DNA of 64,000 bases from contig NW_012236529.1 in the NCBI RefSeq assembly GCF_000787575.1, positions 434,001 to 498,000 of the forward strand, in the 5' to 3' direction. The notes beneath the pieces were generated by a model that worked only from the letters and a program-made list of their open reading frames with translations, was not told the origin of the DNA and searched no databases. The stretch comes from Acytostelium subglobosum LB1. Lineage: Eukaryota > Evosea > Eumycetozoa > Acytosteliales > Acytosteliaceae. This document shows, piece by piece, positions 10,853 to 22,820 of the stretch (position 1 is the stretch's first letter; every line of letters begins with the position of its first letter). The translations under genes and the position numbers were made by a program.

Positions 10853-13274
10853 TCAGTTGTTGTTACGCTTGACTGGCTGACGGACAAGGACGTGGACGGC
10901 CTCAATCGATTTGGGTAGGCCACATGCTCCAACAATCTCCTTTGTCAACTCAAAGCCCATACGTTGCAGGAATGGCATAGACTTCTTCTCAAAAGTGAAT
11001 GTCTTACACTGGTATCCAGAGTGATCTGCCCACTCCAGCACTGGCTCCAACAAGTACGTTCCCAATCCACTATTCCTGCAATCATCATCTGTTCCAATGT
11101 ATGCCTAGATTGATTGAATGAGTGATTGAGTGAGTAAGTATGATTGATTGAGTGAGTGATTGAGTGAATGATTGAGTGTAACATACCAATGCCCAATGCT
11201 TCTCTTCATCGTTGGCCATGACAATGTCCTTGATGGCGCCCATCATCTTCATTCCCTTCCTAGATCTAAGGATGCCAGCCTTGGATACAAACTTCATTCC
11301 ACCAACAAATATATCTCCAAGTCTAATCTCCTTCTTGTTGTCTGGGCTAAACCATACACATGCCGACTTCATCTTGCCATCCTTTCCAAAGTATCCCTAA
11401 TATGATGTATTATTGAGTGAGTTAGTGTTGTGAGTGGGGTGATTCCAGCCTCACTCATCATTCCAGACCTAGGGTATACTTACCCAAAATGTTGAGTTCT
11501 GCTTGTGGAAACACCTGGCAGTGAATAACATTAGCTCGAGGAGTAACTTGTGTGAGTTGGGCTCCTCGGGAGGGAAGAGAGCAACGTAGCGAGGGTCGTT
11601 TTTGAAGGCGCGGGCAAAGAGTGCAGCAAACTCCTTGTGGTCGTTCTTTGAGAGTTGACGACGGATGCCAGGGAATGAGTTCTCCTTCTTGAGTCGCAGA
11701 CGAAGGTCTTGTCCAATGTCATAGTCGCCCTTGATCTGTGCGATGATGGTCTCAATGGAGGGACGCAGCGAGGGGTTGCGATCGAGCATCTTGAGAACGA
11801 TGGGACCGAGTCGCGTGAACTTCTCGGGGAAGTCGGCCAGGAACGACATCTTGTCGAACCTCTGCTCGATGATCTCCTCGGCAAAGTAGCGACGGTGGGT
11901 CACCAGCAGCTTGAGTGTGATCAGCTCGTAAAAGATGCAGCCCAGCGAGAAGATGTCGGCCGAGCGGTCGTACGCCTGGTTCTCGAGGACCTCGGGCGCG
12001 CTGTAGATGTAGGTGCCGACGCGACCGCCGTGGCCGCCAGTGTTCTTGGTGGCCAGGCCAAAGTCACCGATCTTCAACTTGTCGTCCATCGATATGAAGA
12101 TGTTCTCGCACTTTAGGTCGCGATGTATCAGGCGCTCCTTGTGTAGCGCGTGCACGCCCAGACACAGCTGGATCAACCAGTCTAACAATATGTCTCGCTG
12201 GATCAGTACCTGGCCGCGCTGGAACGTGCCGCTCGACTCTGACCCCAGCGACATCAATGATGTACTCGATGCACCCGATGTCAACTCGCTCATACTATGT
12301 GTAGTCGTGCCAATCGTAGTAGTATTCGATGATGATGTAGTCTTCTTGCTGTTTCCGCTGTTACCACTGCTGTTTCCACTGTTGTTGGCAACTTTGCTTG
12401 GGGACGATGGTGGATGAATACTGAGATATAATGCCTCCTTATCAATGATCTTCTTGACCAACTCTTTGGCATGGGCTATAATACATTTACGCTCCTCGGT
12501 CACCACCTCGGGCATACCTCTTAGCGATGTCGTTGACACTGTCGTGGGTCTCTCGGCAATGGACACATAAAGTAACTTGTCGCTCGAGATGAAGTTCTGG
12601 CTGCCATCGGACAAAGATTGATGTGGTCTAAGTGGATGAAGATTGTTGTTCTCGCCATTGCCATTGACGTTGCCATTGACGTTGCCAGTGGCGGGTCCAT
12701 TGCTGTTGGTATGGTAGAATGAGCCACTGCTGGCGCCACTGGTGATGCTGGCCAGTGATGTCTGAGTGGCGTCGCCTTGTGTGGTGGACAATGAGCTGGC
12801 GCTAAAGTCTGATACGAGTGAGCCTGTTGATGAAGTCGTGGACGAGTCGTAGTTGAGCGAGACCAACTCGTGAAGAAAGTCCAACAAGTCACCCTTGGGG
12901 CAGTACTCCACAATGATGCACAAATATATATGATTGTCGCCTGGTATAGTCCTCAAGAATACCTCTTCAAACTTTACAATATTATCATCTTTAATGCCTG
13001 CCATTGAGTATGCCTATGTGTGGTGTGTGGGTTAGCCAGGTCCATCCATCCATCCAATCAGGGCCTCGCGAGGCCACACACGATCAGGTCCAAAACATAC
13101 CTCTTTGAGACCAACATTGGCATCTGTGACTGATTCGAATATCCTTTGTTTGCAGACATACTTGACACCATCCCTCTCCATGAGGATGGCCTTGCCTTCA
13201 CCTCCTGATCTAAGGTCTCTAATCAATGTATAAGCATCCAACGGATCCTGTTGTGGTTGTTGTTGTTGCATCAT
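10853..13274 (-). CDS. Protein kinase joined to a GNAT-type acetyltransferase-like domain
   Basis: Four exons: 13274-13101, 13013-11484, 11396-11187 and 11104-10853, giving 721 residues in one phase-consistent frame. The N-terminal Ser/Thr kinase has a lysine in VCKQRIF (near 45), hinge CIIVEYCPKGDLLDFLHE, a 200-residue Ser/Thr/Asn-rich insert, catalytic loop LIHRDLKCEN (about 353), KIGDFGLA (about 376), SAPE and a C-lobe to about 480. From about 495, EFAALFARAFKNDPRYVALF starts a GNAT-like region. Its acetyl-CoA loop is RNSGLGTYLLEPVL (about 648) and it ends FLQRMGFELTKEI. The kinase resembles NEK or related groups. I infer a bifunctional protein; activity of either half is unproven. Confidence 0.8.
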
Positions 13275-14326
13275 TCTTCAAAGATATATATATTTATATG
13301 TTTGATGTTGTGATTGTTATAAATGCGTTTAAAATGAGTTGATTTGATTGGTGTCACAAGTGATGTCTATGTATGTATGTGGAGAGTGTAAGACAGCAAG
13401 TCCGCGACGATATTTATGTGTGTGTTGGTGATGCAAAAATTGATGGCTGAGGAGTGGGTTGTCCAAAGACACGAATGGGTGTGCGATAGTGATCAAAAAG
13501 GTGATTTAATGGACCGTGTATTGGGAATTCGTCTTTGTTTGATCAAATTGTGTATGTGTTGTAAGGTAAGGTAAACTATTTGAAAGATTAAATATTTATA
13601 AATGTTAAAGAAATATATACTTTATAATACTATTAAGGTGGTTTTGGTATTACTTTGATCGATCAAAGTCTAAACTTGAATGTGTGTGTATGATTCACTC
13701 AGTCATCCATCCACTCATCCAAGGTATTGGAGGTGAATACCCAACCTTAGAAGGTCCTGCCTACCCTTGACCTGACAATAGAAGAACAATACTTCTTTCG
13801 ATTTATGAGCGAATTAGTGTGTGTTGCTGTGTTTTCGCGTTCGGATTAATTTGATCCTCGAGGTCCATCAGGTAGGTCCAACTTACCAGGGTGGTGGACA
13901 CACTAATGGCAAAGGAACACGTCACACACTCACTCGCTCGCAAACATGATGTACAAATAATATATCTCAATGTGTGTGCACTTGTTTGTATGATCACCAT
14001 AGTGATGCTTATCGATGCGCCGTATGGGCGGAACAAGAGAGAACGTGTTCCACCGCTTAATAAGCTTATTCGTATTGTGATCTCATGATGGATGTGATTT
14101 ATAATTAATAATACTCTCTCTCTTTCGGGCTGGCTGGCTGGCTCTGTAGATGTAGCAAAGGATACATTGACGTAATTGATAACCAACAACCATGGTTGTT
14201 TTGTGTGATTGTTTTGTTGAACTTATGGGCGAGACTACAAAGTCGCTGTGTGGCTGCGAGCGAGGATGAATGGATGACGATGGCGATGTTGTCGGTGATT
14301 ACTCTCTTCGACCAATCACATCATGA
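13275..14326. other. Intergenic region, no gene seen
   Basis: About 1050 bases upstream of the kinase-GNAT gene and downstream of glutaryl-CoA dehydrogenase. GT-rich runs and a 12-base palindrome AATAAGCTTATT near 14059-14070 are present. Open frames at 13803-14189 (-) and 13891-14088 (+) have no domain, signal or splice support. Confidence 0.45.
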
Positions 14327-15854
14327 TTAGAAAGCTGCGATACCAGTGATGGCTCTGCCCACTAATATGTTCCATCGGTCACATGATTGATTGGTTGATT
14401 GATTGAATGAATGAACGTTACGTGTTAGTATGTGAATGATTGATTGAATGATTGATTGGTCGAATGATTGGAATACGCGACTTACGAATCAGAGCATGGA
14501 TATCATGTGTTCCTTCGTAGGTGTTAACGGTCTCGAGGTTGGCGGCATGACGAATGACATGATACTCATCGGCAATACCGTTGCCACCAAGCATGTCTCT
14601 TGATTGACGAGCAATGTCCAGGGACTTGCCACAGCTGTTTCTCTTGATAAGCGAGATGCGCTCTGGTGTGGCGCGTCCACTGTCGATCAGACGACCAACC
14701 TGGTGACAGGCCTGCAGTCCGAGCGAGATCTCGGTGGCCATGTCGGCCAGCTTTTTCTGGTACAGCTGGTTGGCGGCCAGTGGCTTGCCAAACTGCTTGC
14801 GATCCAGGCCGTACTGGCGAGCGGTGGCGTAGCAGAACTCGGCAGCGCCCAATGAGCCCCAGCCAATACCGTAACGAGCCTTGTTCAGACAGGAGAAGGG
14901 TCCCTTGAGTCCCTTGACGGTGGTGAACATGGCCTCCTCTGGCACCTCGACATCCTCCATGACGATCATACCAGTGATGGATGCACGCAGTGACAGCTTG
15001 CCCTCGAGCTTTGGTGCCGACAGGCCCTTCATGCCCTTCTCCAGCACGAATCCACGAATGTCTCCATTGTCATCCTTGGCCCACACGACAAAGACGTCGG
15101 CGATTGGTGAGTTGGTGATCCAGGTCTTGGTGCCGTTGATGATGTACTTGCCCTGACCGGCGACCTTCTTGGCGCGAGTCTGCATGCCGGCGGGGTCCGA
15201 GCCAGCGTTTGGCTCAGTGAGACCAAAGCAGCCGACCATCTCACCCGAGGCCAGCTTGTCCAAGTACTTTTGCTTCTGCTTGTCGGAGCCGAATGTGAAG
15301 ATGGGATGCATGACCAGCGAGGACTGCACACTCATCGCCGAGCGGTAGCCACTGTCCACCTTCTCGACAGCGTTGGCCATCAGACCGTAGGCGACGTGCG
15401 ATACACCGCCGTACTCGGGGATGGTGGCGCCCAGCATACCCATTGAGCCATACTCGCTCATAATAGCACGATCAAAGTGCTCGTCTCTGTAGGCCATCTG
15501 TACTCTTGGCATCAACTTCTCCTGACAGAATGTGTTTACCTGCTCGCGAATCATTCTCTCCTCATCTGTCAAGCAATGATCCAAGTTAAGTGGGTCTTCC
15601 CAACTGAACTTATCCACAACACCAGCCACTGAAGCATATGATCTAACTCCAACCATGTTATTCGATCTCAATGTGCCTGTTTGTTTCAACATCAATCAGT
15701 CAGTCATGTTTGAATAATAAGTTATCTGTTTCAATCATTCATTTATTCAATCATTCATACTATGTTGATGTTTGATTGAATGATTGAGTGATCGAGTAAT
15801 GATCATACCATTGATGACATTCTTTGTAGTTGATACGAACAATGACTTGATCAT
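14327..15854 (-). CDS. gcdh: Glutaryl-CoA dehydrogenase, mitochondrial
   Basis: Oxidatively decarboxylates glutaryl-CoA to crotonyl-CoA in lysine and tryptophan breakdown, using FAD. Three exons: 15854-15809, 15676-14486 and a 35-base last exon 14361-14327, giving 423 residues. The N-terminus ([20 protein letters not shown]) is Ser/Thr/Lys-rich and suits mitochondrial import. Acyl-CoA dehydrogenase motifs include [40 protein letters not shown] and [13 protein letters not shown], with the catalytic Glu in YEGT. Without the small last exon the frame would run into repeat sequence; with it the protein ends [11 protein letters not shown], the family's normal C-terminus. Confidence 0.94.
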
Positions 15855-16006
15855 CTTGTACTACTTGTATATATTTTATACTTGTTATATATGTATGTAT
15901 GAATGAGTATGTTGTTGTTCAAGTTTGAGATTGAATCGAGTGATCACACTTGTTGTGTTGTTGAAGGCTAAAGAGACGAGCACACTTCAGATATTTAGAA
16001 TAAATT

Positions 16007-16355
16007 TTATTCAATGTCGGGGCTCAAAGTTACTTCAACAACTTCTGGGATCGCATAGTTCATTGCTCCCACCTTGAATGAACAAATGATAGAGATGGGT
16101 AATGTTTGGAATAGTTCCATTTATTCATTGTTATGTTTATCTTTTTTTTTTGTTTGATGAGGTGATGTAAGCAATCGACTCTAAAGAGTACAAACTAGGA
16201 TGTTTGACACTCTATTTTAAAGGAATCGAATATGCATAATGTTTTGTTCTATGCTCCCTTCGACACATTCAAGAGGTTTAACAGCCTGAATGCAATATGA
16301 CTTGGGAAATAAAGAAGCAACTTACCAAATTGCCTCGTTCGTCAAATTCCATCAT
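16007..16355 (-). CDS. Possible spliced 31-residue microprotein
   Basis: On the minus strand, ATGATG at 16355 opens a 10-codon exon (16355-16326, MMEFDERGNL) ending at a strong GTAAGT donor. After a 253-base intron a second exon (16072-16007) continues in phase for 21 codons (VGAMNYAIPEVVEVTLSP and onward) to TAA. Evidence is the matched donor, acceptor (TTCAAG) and phase, a balanced amino-acid mix and acidic ends. The intron contains an A-run (about 16142-16150 on the opposite strand) and is richer in sequence complexity than typical intergenic DNA. No family recognised. It could instead be the last two exons of a longer gene or chance. Confidence 0.4.
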
Positions 16356-16555
16356 AAGTGATTATCGTTCACGTTCACTACTTATGGGACTCGTCTAACA
16401 TTCACGGCTAGCTTGATGCGTAAAGTCGCGCTTTAAAAGCAACATCAATCATTCAATCAATTATTAGTATACAATGCGTGACATATCATGTTGTTCAAGA
16501 TATTGATGAATGAAGTACATGTATTTAGTTTAGTTTGTTTCTGATGTAAAGATAA

Positions 16556-17473
16556 TTAGAACGCTGTGATAAGTGCAAATCCTGTGTAGAGAAGCCCAAC
16601 TGGATATGCTACTAATATCCTCTGATCGACCATCGTCAGTGTCTTGACAAACATCTTTGATGCAGAGTATGTGCTCCAAAGTATCGCAACTAATATCAAC
16701 AAGTAACCAATCATTCCACTATGTTGTTTGAATGGTTAGTGAGTGTTAGAGAATGATTGATTGATTGATCAATATACAATGATATCAATATATACATACT
16801 TGATGTTGATTGAAAGTGATACGAATGATAGAGTGACGATTGGCAACAGACAATATCCAAGAACACTGATCACTCTATACATGTCGATACCATGCTCACT
16901 CATGAGATTGAGAACTGTGTACATTGATACACATCCAATCAATCCAAGTCCATATATATATCCAAACTGTATCTTTCCACCCTATTGTTGTTGTTGTGTA
17001 TCACATTGATTGATTGATTAGTCACTTTGAATCAAAGACAATGATTGATTGATTGATTGATTGAATGGTCTTACCATCAATGATGAGAAACCAAGTACTA
17101 GACCAAAGAAGATGGGACCTCCAAGGTCAGTGTCATCCATTGTATGTGCATCGATCTTTCTGAATGGGTTCAATACTGACAATGTCTTCTTCTTGATGTG
17201 ATCAAAGTTGATTCCCAACTCTATTATCCATTGTGTTTGATTGATTGATTAGTCTTTCATTCTTTCATTCATTCATTCATTGATTCGATTGATCGAGTTG
17301 ATATATCGCATACCTTCAAGCAGTGGCAATTCATCCTCGAATGAGTCAACACCTGGTGTCGCTCTGCTCATTGAACCTGACATCTGACCACCGAATGCCT
17401 GGCTCATATCTGTTGAATTATCATAAGAGTATGTGTTTGGGAAGAACTCCATTCCTTGATTTGAGCTTGTCAT
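16556..17473 (-). CDS. YIPF5/Yip1-family Golgi membrane protein
   Basis: Yip1-domain proteins act in ER-to-Golgi transport and bind Rab GTPases and Yif1. Four exons: 17473-17314, 17220-17075, 16981-16800 and 16718-16556, giving 216 residues, close to YIPF5 length. The N-terminal cytosolic part is acidic and Asn/Ser-rich. The signature [20 protein letters not shown] and [20 protein letters not shown] precedes five hydrophobic segments ([85 protein letters not shown]). [16 protein letters not shown] is diagnostic of YIPF5/YIPF7. The start is the first ATG after an AT-rich promoter. Confidence 0.92.
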
Positions 17474-17770
17474 ATCTATATATCTATTCTATCTATCTAA
17501 CTCTATCTGTATCGTTATGTATATATGTATGTATGTATGTTCAATTGATTGAATGAATGAAGTCAACTCAATGCTGTTCTTCTTCAAATTTGAGGTGAAG
17601 TGCTGTGAGTGTGAGGGGTCAACGATGATGATTCACCAAGTTCATTCATTCGCGCCATGACTTGCCAACTCGAAACAGATAGAGATAGATAGATAGTATG
17701 AATGAATGGTTTGTTTATTACAATATATTGTATTGGATATGTATTATAGAACTATGATATGATTGAATGA

Positions 17771-20498
17771 TTATTTCTTAAACATCTTCCTCAACTCCTT
17801 CTCCTTCATGTGCTTTTTGATAAAGATTGATGCTACAACACTGCCTACGACTATTACAACGACGGTTGGAACGACGATGGCTGGTATTAACCATTTCAGT
17901 CGGGCATTCCTTGCATCAGTTGCCTGTTTGTCTCTAAGTGCTACTAGGTCATACGAGAATATGTTCTTGGTGGTCGTCTGCGTGTCCACGGTGACAGCCA
18001 CGTCCAATACACCATCGGGCACATCACTCTTGGAGAAATCCCATGCCGGCATCGTACATGTTATCGTCAGGTTGTCACTGGATAGCTCTGGAGACGAGCA
18101 ATCAACACCTCCAATCGACACGGACAATGGCAGTCCGAAAGAGTATCCAGTGATCGACACTGGACCACCGTCTTGCGTGCATCTCAATGGCACGTCCTCA
18201 ATTACTGGTGGCAAGTAGTTAAAGTAGACTGGAGCATTGGATGCTGGGGTGGAGATGTTGTCGATCGAGATGGAGACAAGATAGTTGGTGCCAACACCGG
18301 GTGGGATCTTGCAGTTGATGACCGAGCCATTGACAGAGTCCCACTCGATGCATGTGAATGTGCCAATGGTGATGTTGCTGGGCAGCGTGGTCACATTGCC
18401 TTGCTCATTTGTGCGATGGAAGTAGAGCATGCCACCTCTGATCTGCGCGACGCCGCCGCTCGTTGGCACGCTCGAGATCGAGACGATGGAGGGCGCGATG
18501 GTGATGCTGAGGGGCGCGGTCTCCTGGTTGCCCACGACAAACGACACGTTGTACGGACCGACCTGCGTCTCTTCGTTGTACTCGATCGTGATGTTACTGT
18601 TGTTGCTCAGTGTCAGCGCCTTGTACTTGGCGCCGCCAAACTTCACCTGGAGGCTGGCCTGAGATGGGCCCAAGTTGGTGCCGGTGAAGTAGGCAAAGGT
18701 GCCCACCTGCGAGTAGTCTGTGATGTTGGGTGCAATGTACGAGAAGTTGACGGCCTCCTTGGTCGTGCGGCCATCGATGGTTATCGCAGCAGGGTAGTTG
18801 GCACCAGCTCCCGCCTGGATATCACAGTAGAGTACGGTGTAGTCGTTGTCCAGGTTCCTCGGGGTAATGCAGACAAGCTTGGAGATGTTGATGTTGATGG
18901 GCAACGCGTTGTTGAGGCTGTCAAACGTCGAGAGGAACTGGCCGTGCATGGCGATGGTGCTACCGTTGGTGGGCGACATCGTGACGCTGTGGAAGATGGG
19001 GGTCAACTTCAGGCTCACTGTTGGTGACTGTTGGTTGCCCACCTGGATGTACATCTTGCCATTCCTTGTGGTGTTGGGCGTAGTGAACACGAGCGTCTGG
19101 CCATTAGCATCGACAAAGCTTGGCGAAGCCTTGGTGCCATCGCCAAACACAACCAATGTTGTGATGTCACCAAAACTGTATCCGGTCAGTGTGATCACTG
19201 GACCGTCTTGCTGGACCTTGTTGATCTGTGGTGCGCCGTACGAGAACTTGACAACCTCTTGCGAGTTGATGTTGTTGATGGTCACGCGGACAAGTTTGTT
19301 GGTACCTGATCCCGCAGGCATGTTACAGGCGATCTGGCCAATGTCGCCAGCTGGGTTGGATGGCTCTGTACATGCTATGCCACCCACATCCACTGACGCG
19401 GTTGCGGACGAACCATCGATGTTGGTCAAAGACAGGTAGTTACCAGACACTGTTAGTACTCCTCCAGCTGATGGTACTGATGATACCAAGTTGATTATTG
19501 GTACAAGGTTGCGAGTGTAGTTGGTTACCTGGACGGCACTGTCCACGATCAGATGGAATGTCTGGGGACCGGGACACATCATTGCGTTGGTCAGTGGGAT
19601 CTTGAGATTGGTATGATTCAATGTTCCAGTAATATCAACTCCAACTTGGACACCATTGAGGTAAGCTGATACCTTGTTGAATACCTTTCCAAAGCTAGCG
19701 CCATCAACAATATACACATTGCTAACAAGGCTAACATTTGAAATTGATGGAGCTATAATTTGATTGATTGATTGATTAATGGTGTGTAAGTGAACGGTCT
19801 CAATCCATCGATCAATCATAAACATACCTGTGTAGCTGAACTTTCCATTGTAGGATGGTGAGTTTTGTAACTTGTTGCCACTGATCAGGATGCTGACATC
19901 GAGATTGATTCCAGAGTATGAGTCCTGCATGGCGAATGTGATGAAGCGACCTGCTGGATCGATGGTCATGGGGTTGGAACCAATTGGTACATTGTTGCCA
20001 CCAAGGGTGAACTGTGGCGACAGTCCATCATCAGCAGCAAAGAAGAACTTTCCACTGAATGTAATATCGCCTCCAGATGTTGGTATTGAGTTCACAGATG
20101 TGATGACTCCTGCTGGTGTCCACTGCTGTAGGATACACTTGGCAACCTTACATATAGTGACGGCCACAGTTGAATAATCAGAGTATGAACCGAATGTTGC
20201 TGTCCACTTTGTTGAATCATCTGACAATGTACCAGTCAAAAACACCTTATTATTCTTACTGTCTGTGAATGATATATTCCTAACATTCGGTGCCTCTGAT
20301 CCAGTTAATATTATATCTGTATCAGTGTTACTGATCGCGAATTGAGCTAAGTTGATTCATCAGGTGGGGGCAAGGGTTAAGTTAGTGAATGATCATTCTG
20401 GAATAATTAAAATAAATAATGATAATAATAATACCATTAATTAGACTACTACTACAAAGGAATAGTAGTAACACTATTGACATGGACATGTTGACCAT
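17771..20498 (-). CDS. IPT/TIG-repeat cell-surface protein
   Basis: Type I membrane protein of 854 residues from three exons: 20498-20435, 20346-19828 and 19752-17771. Exon 1 encodes a signal peptide (MVNMSMSIVLLLFLCSSSLI). The ectodomain holds about seven immunoglobulin-like TIG repeats, visible through recurring motifs such as SVPSAGGVLTVSGNYL, GPVITLTGYSFGDIT, SVPTSGGVAQIRGGML and GPVSITGYSFGLPLSV, with many N-glycosylation sites. A single transmembrane helix (WLIPAIVVPTVVVIVVGSVV) near residue 815 is followed by a short basic tail (KKHMKEKELRKMFKK). Dictyostelids have many such genes; some (Tgr family) mediate adhesion and kin recognition, but this one is not clearly TgrB or TgrC. Ligand unknown. 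Confidence 0.88.
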
Positions 20499-21407
20499 GA
20501 TTAATAATATATGTTATATCTTGGTGAAGTGGAGAAGATCGATCTTGAAGATTATATTGTTGGACTGACTGACTGAATGAATGACAGGCTAACTGAGTGA
20601 ATAGATTGATGGATGGATGGATGGAAGTTGTCAACAATCAATCAAGTGAACTCCAAATTGGGTAATTAATATTATTTGATTATTCTTATTATTATTATTA
20701 TTATGAAGGTGATGGTGATGATCAAGTGTGTCTTGTGTCTCTATGATTGATTGATGGATGGATGGGAAGTGGAGTGAGTGATTGAGATTGTCTGTTACAA
20801 AGGGCGCGCGGGATGGAGGGAGGACTCTCTCAAGATTAACCATCCACAACATTTAGAGTATATACATTTAAATGTTCTATACAACCGGTCTAAATTTAAC
20901 AGCAACACACACAACAAATAAGATTGATTGATCAACTTCTAGATGTGTAAGTGTGTGTGTGTGTGTGTGTGTTGATCAATCAATCAGAATTATTGATCAT
21001 GTGTGTGATGTCAATAACAACACCACAATACCATCCATGGCCTGGATAGGGATAGGTAACACAAGTATATTATATGTTGTGTGTGTGTTTTAAGCTTGAG
21101 TTGTATATCAACCAATCAATCACATGATCATCAATCGGATGTAAGTGTTGTGGTGATTGATTGACTGGTGTGGATGTTGATTGATTGATTCGCCTCTTCC
21201 ACAAATGATTTTATGAGTTGTTGTTGTTGTGATCTAAGCTCACTATGAAGCCAAGCCTGCCACCACCTTCATATATTCGTCAGTATGGCTGACGGACTTA
21301 CTCTTTGTTTCCAGGGTCCAAAGGAATTGTCCTCTCTAGCAGTGACTTGCTCTGATCGTATATTATGTACAACATGATGTAACCAGCTGACTGACTGGCC
21401 CATTTAA
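20499..21407. other. Intergenic region
   Basis: About 900 bases between the TIG gene start and the ING gene end. It holds a GT dinucleotide run at 20951-20972 and several TGAT runs. The frames at 20452-20637 and 20631-20852 (-) are repeat-like and rejected. Confidence 0.45.
20951..20972. repeat. GT dinucleotide microsatellite
   Basis: Eleven GT units in an intergenic region. Confidence 0.85.
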
Positions 21408-22471
21408 TTACTTTATATTCTTCTTCTTGACGCAGTCTGGACAGTACCACTTGCCCTTTGGTGGATTGGACAGTCCAACGCATTCAAAGTGGAACCATTC
21501 AATCTTACACTATTGTTGTCATTGTTGTTATTTGGTCAATATCCTCTGTCAATCAATGATCCATCCAATAAAACAATAAATACTTACACCAGAGTTCTCA
21601 CATTCAATCATTTCACCAAATGACACTCGGCCACAGACACAGTATGTTGGTTCGTTTGGGTCAATGGCCAAGTCTAGATCAGCAGTTGATCCACTTCCAG
21701 TGATTGATGCCATCTTGGTATCCTGTGTGGAAACTGTAGACTCTGATATTGATCTATGTTTGTTGGGCATGACGCGTGGAGTGTCAGTATATATGAAAGG
21801 ATGATTGCAATGAGATAGTATGGTACCATACTTCTTTCTTCCAAATAATGAGACATGTTGACTGTTTGGCGCTGGCACGTTGGCCTTGCCTTTTCGTGGT
21901 GCCTCTACAGGTTGTGGCGCGCCCTTTCTCTGCTTCTTCTTCTCATCCTCCTCTTCAATCTCTGCTTCAAACTTCTTAAGATCATTGTCCAACTTTCTAA
22001 TATGTCTATCGATCTTCATTCATTCATTCATGAGAGTTTAAGTAAGTATTGTATGTATGAATGTTGAGGTCGTGTCGTGTACATACCAGCTCATATAGTT
22101 GGTTTGATAACTCGACCTTCTCATCGGCATACTCCATAACAGTCTTCATATCGCTCTTGTATTGTTTGGTGCCCTTCTCAGAGAGGAAGTCCAGAGCAGC
22201 CTTTCTAGATGCAGTTGTATTACTCAACAACTGTGTTGTCAATGTCTCAACTCTATCAACAACATCTATATTTGTTTGTTAGTATACTACCACTATTATG
22301 TACTACTACTACTTCTACTATGTTATCATCGATCATATACATACCATTTGAACGGTAGTCCAACTCTTTTATCAACGCTAGATTACGTGTAAGCTCAAGC
22401 GGCACTGTTGAGATACCTGATAGATCATTTATAATTTAGTTAGTTTAGTTGTTAGTTCGTATTCTAAACTC

Positions 22472-22523
<52 letters not shown>

Positions 22524-22566
22524 TACTCTCCAAGTAGTTCTCCAAATATGTTCCTTGTCCATGCAT
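21408..22566 (-). CDS. ING-family PHD-finger chromatin protein
   Basis: ING proteins are subunits of histone acetyltransferase or deacetylase complexes and bind H3K4me3. Five exons: 22566-22527, 22416-22345, 22265-22087, 22013-21588 and 21509-21408, giving 272 residues. The N-terminus ([20 protein letters not shown], then [17 protein letters not shown]) is the ING helical domain. A basic linker contains [19 protein letters not shown]. The C-terminal PHD finger carries the C4HC3 pattern: [36 protein letters not shown] and EMIEC are the methyl-lysine cage and acidic groove residues typical of ING. Intron 1 contains a CAA (sense TTG) microsatellite at 22471-22514. It could belong to the ING1/2 or ING4/5 branch. 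Confidence 0.93.
22471..22514. repeat. CAA trinucleotide microsatellite in ING intron 1
   Basis: About 14 CAA units on the plus strand inside the first intron of the ING gene. Confidence 0.85.
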
Positions 22567-22820
22567 GTCTCAGTGTATTGTCTGCTCTTCTCTTGTATTG
22601 TATTGTCTTGTCTTGTTGTTGTTAAAGTTGATTCGAATTGATATGATTGCGCTCTTTTCTGTTTTTTTTTTGAACCTATCCTTGGATAATAATAAAAAAT
22701 ATAATCCTATGTATGTGGATCGAACATCCAACTAGATATAAAACTACCTCGGTGTATCTCATTCATGGATAACAAACATTATTTAAATTTAGGCTATAAA
22801 TTAAAATTTTTATTTATTTT

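Noticed and set aside
16318-16330. U1 snRNA 5' end (ACTTACC)
   Set aside because: No Sm site or stem-loops follow; the motif is better explained as a splice donor on the minus strand.
22700-22725. tRNA-like B box (GTTCGATCC) on the minus strand
   Set aside because: The five bases on each side do not pair as a T stem, and no A box or acceptor stem is present.
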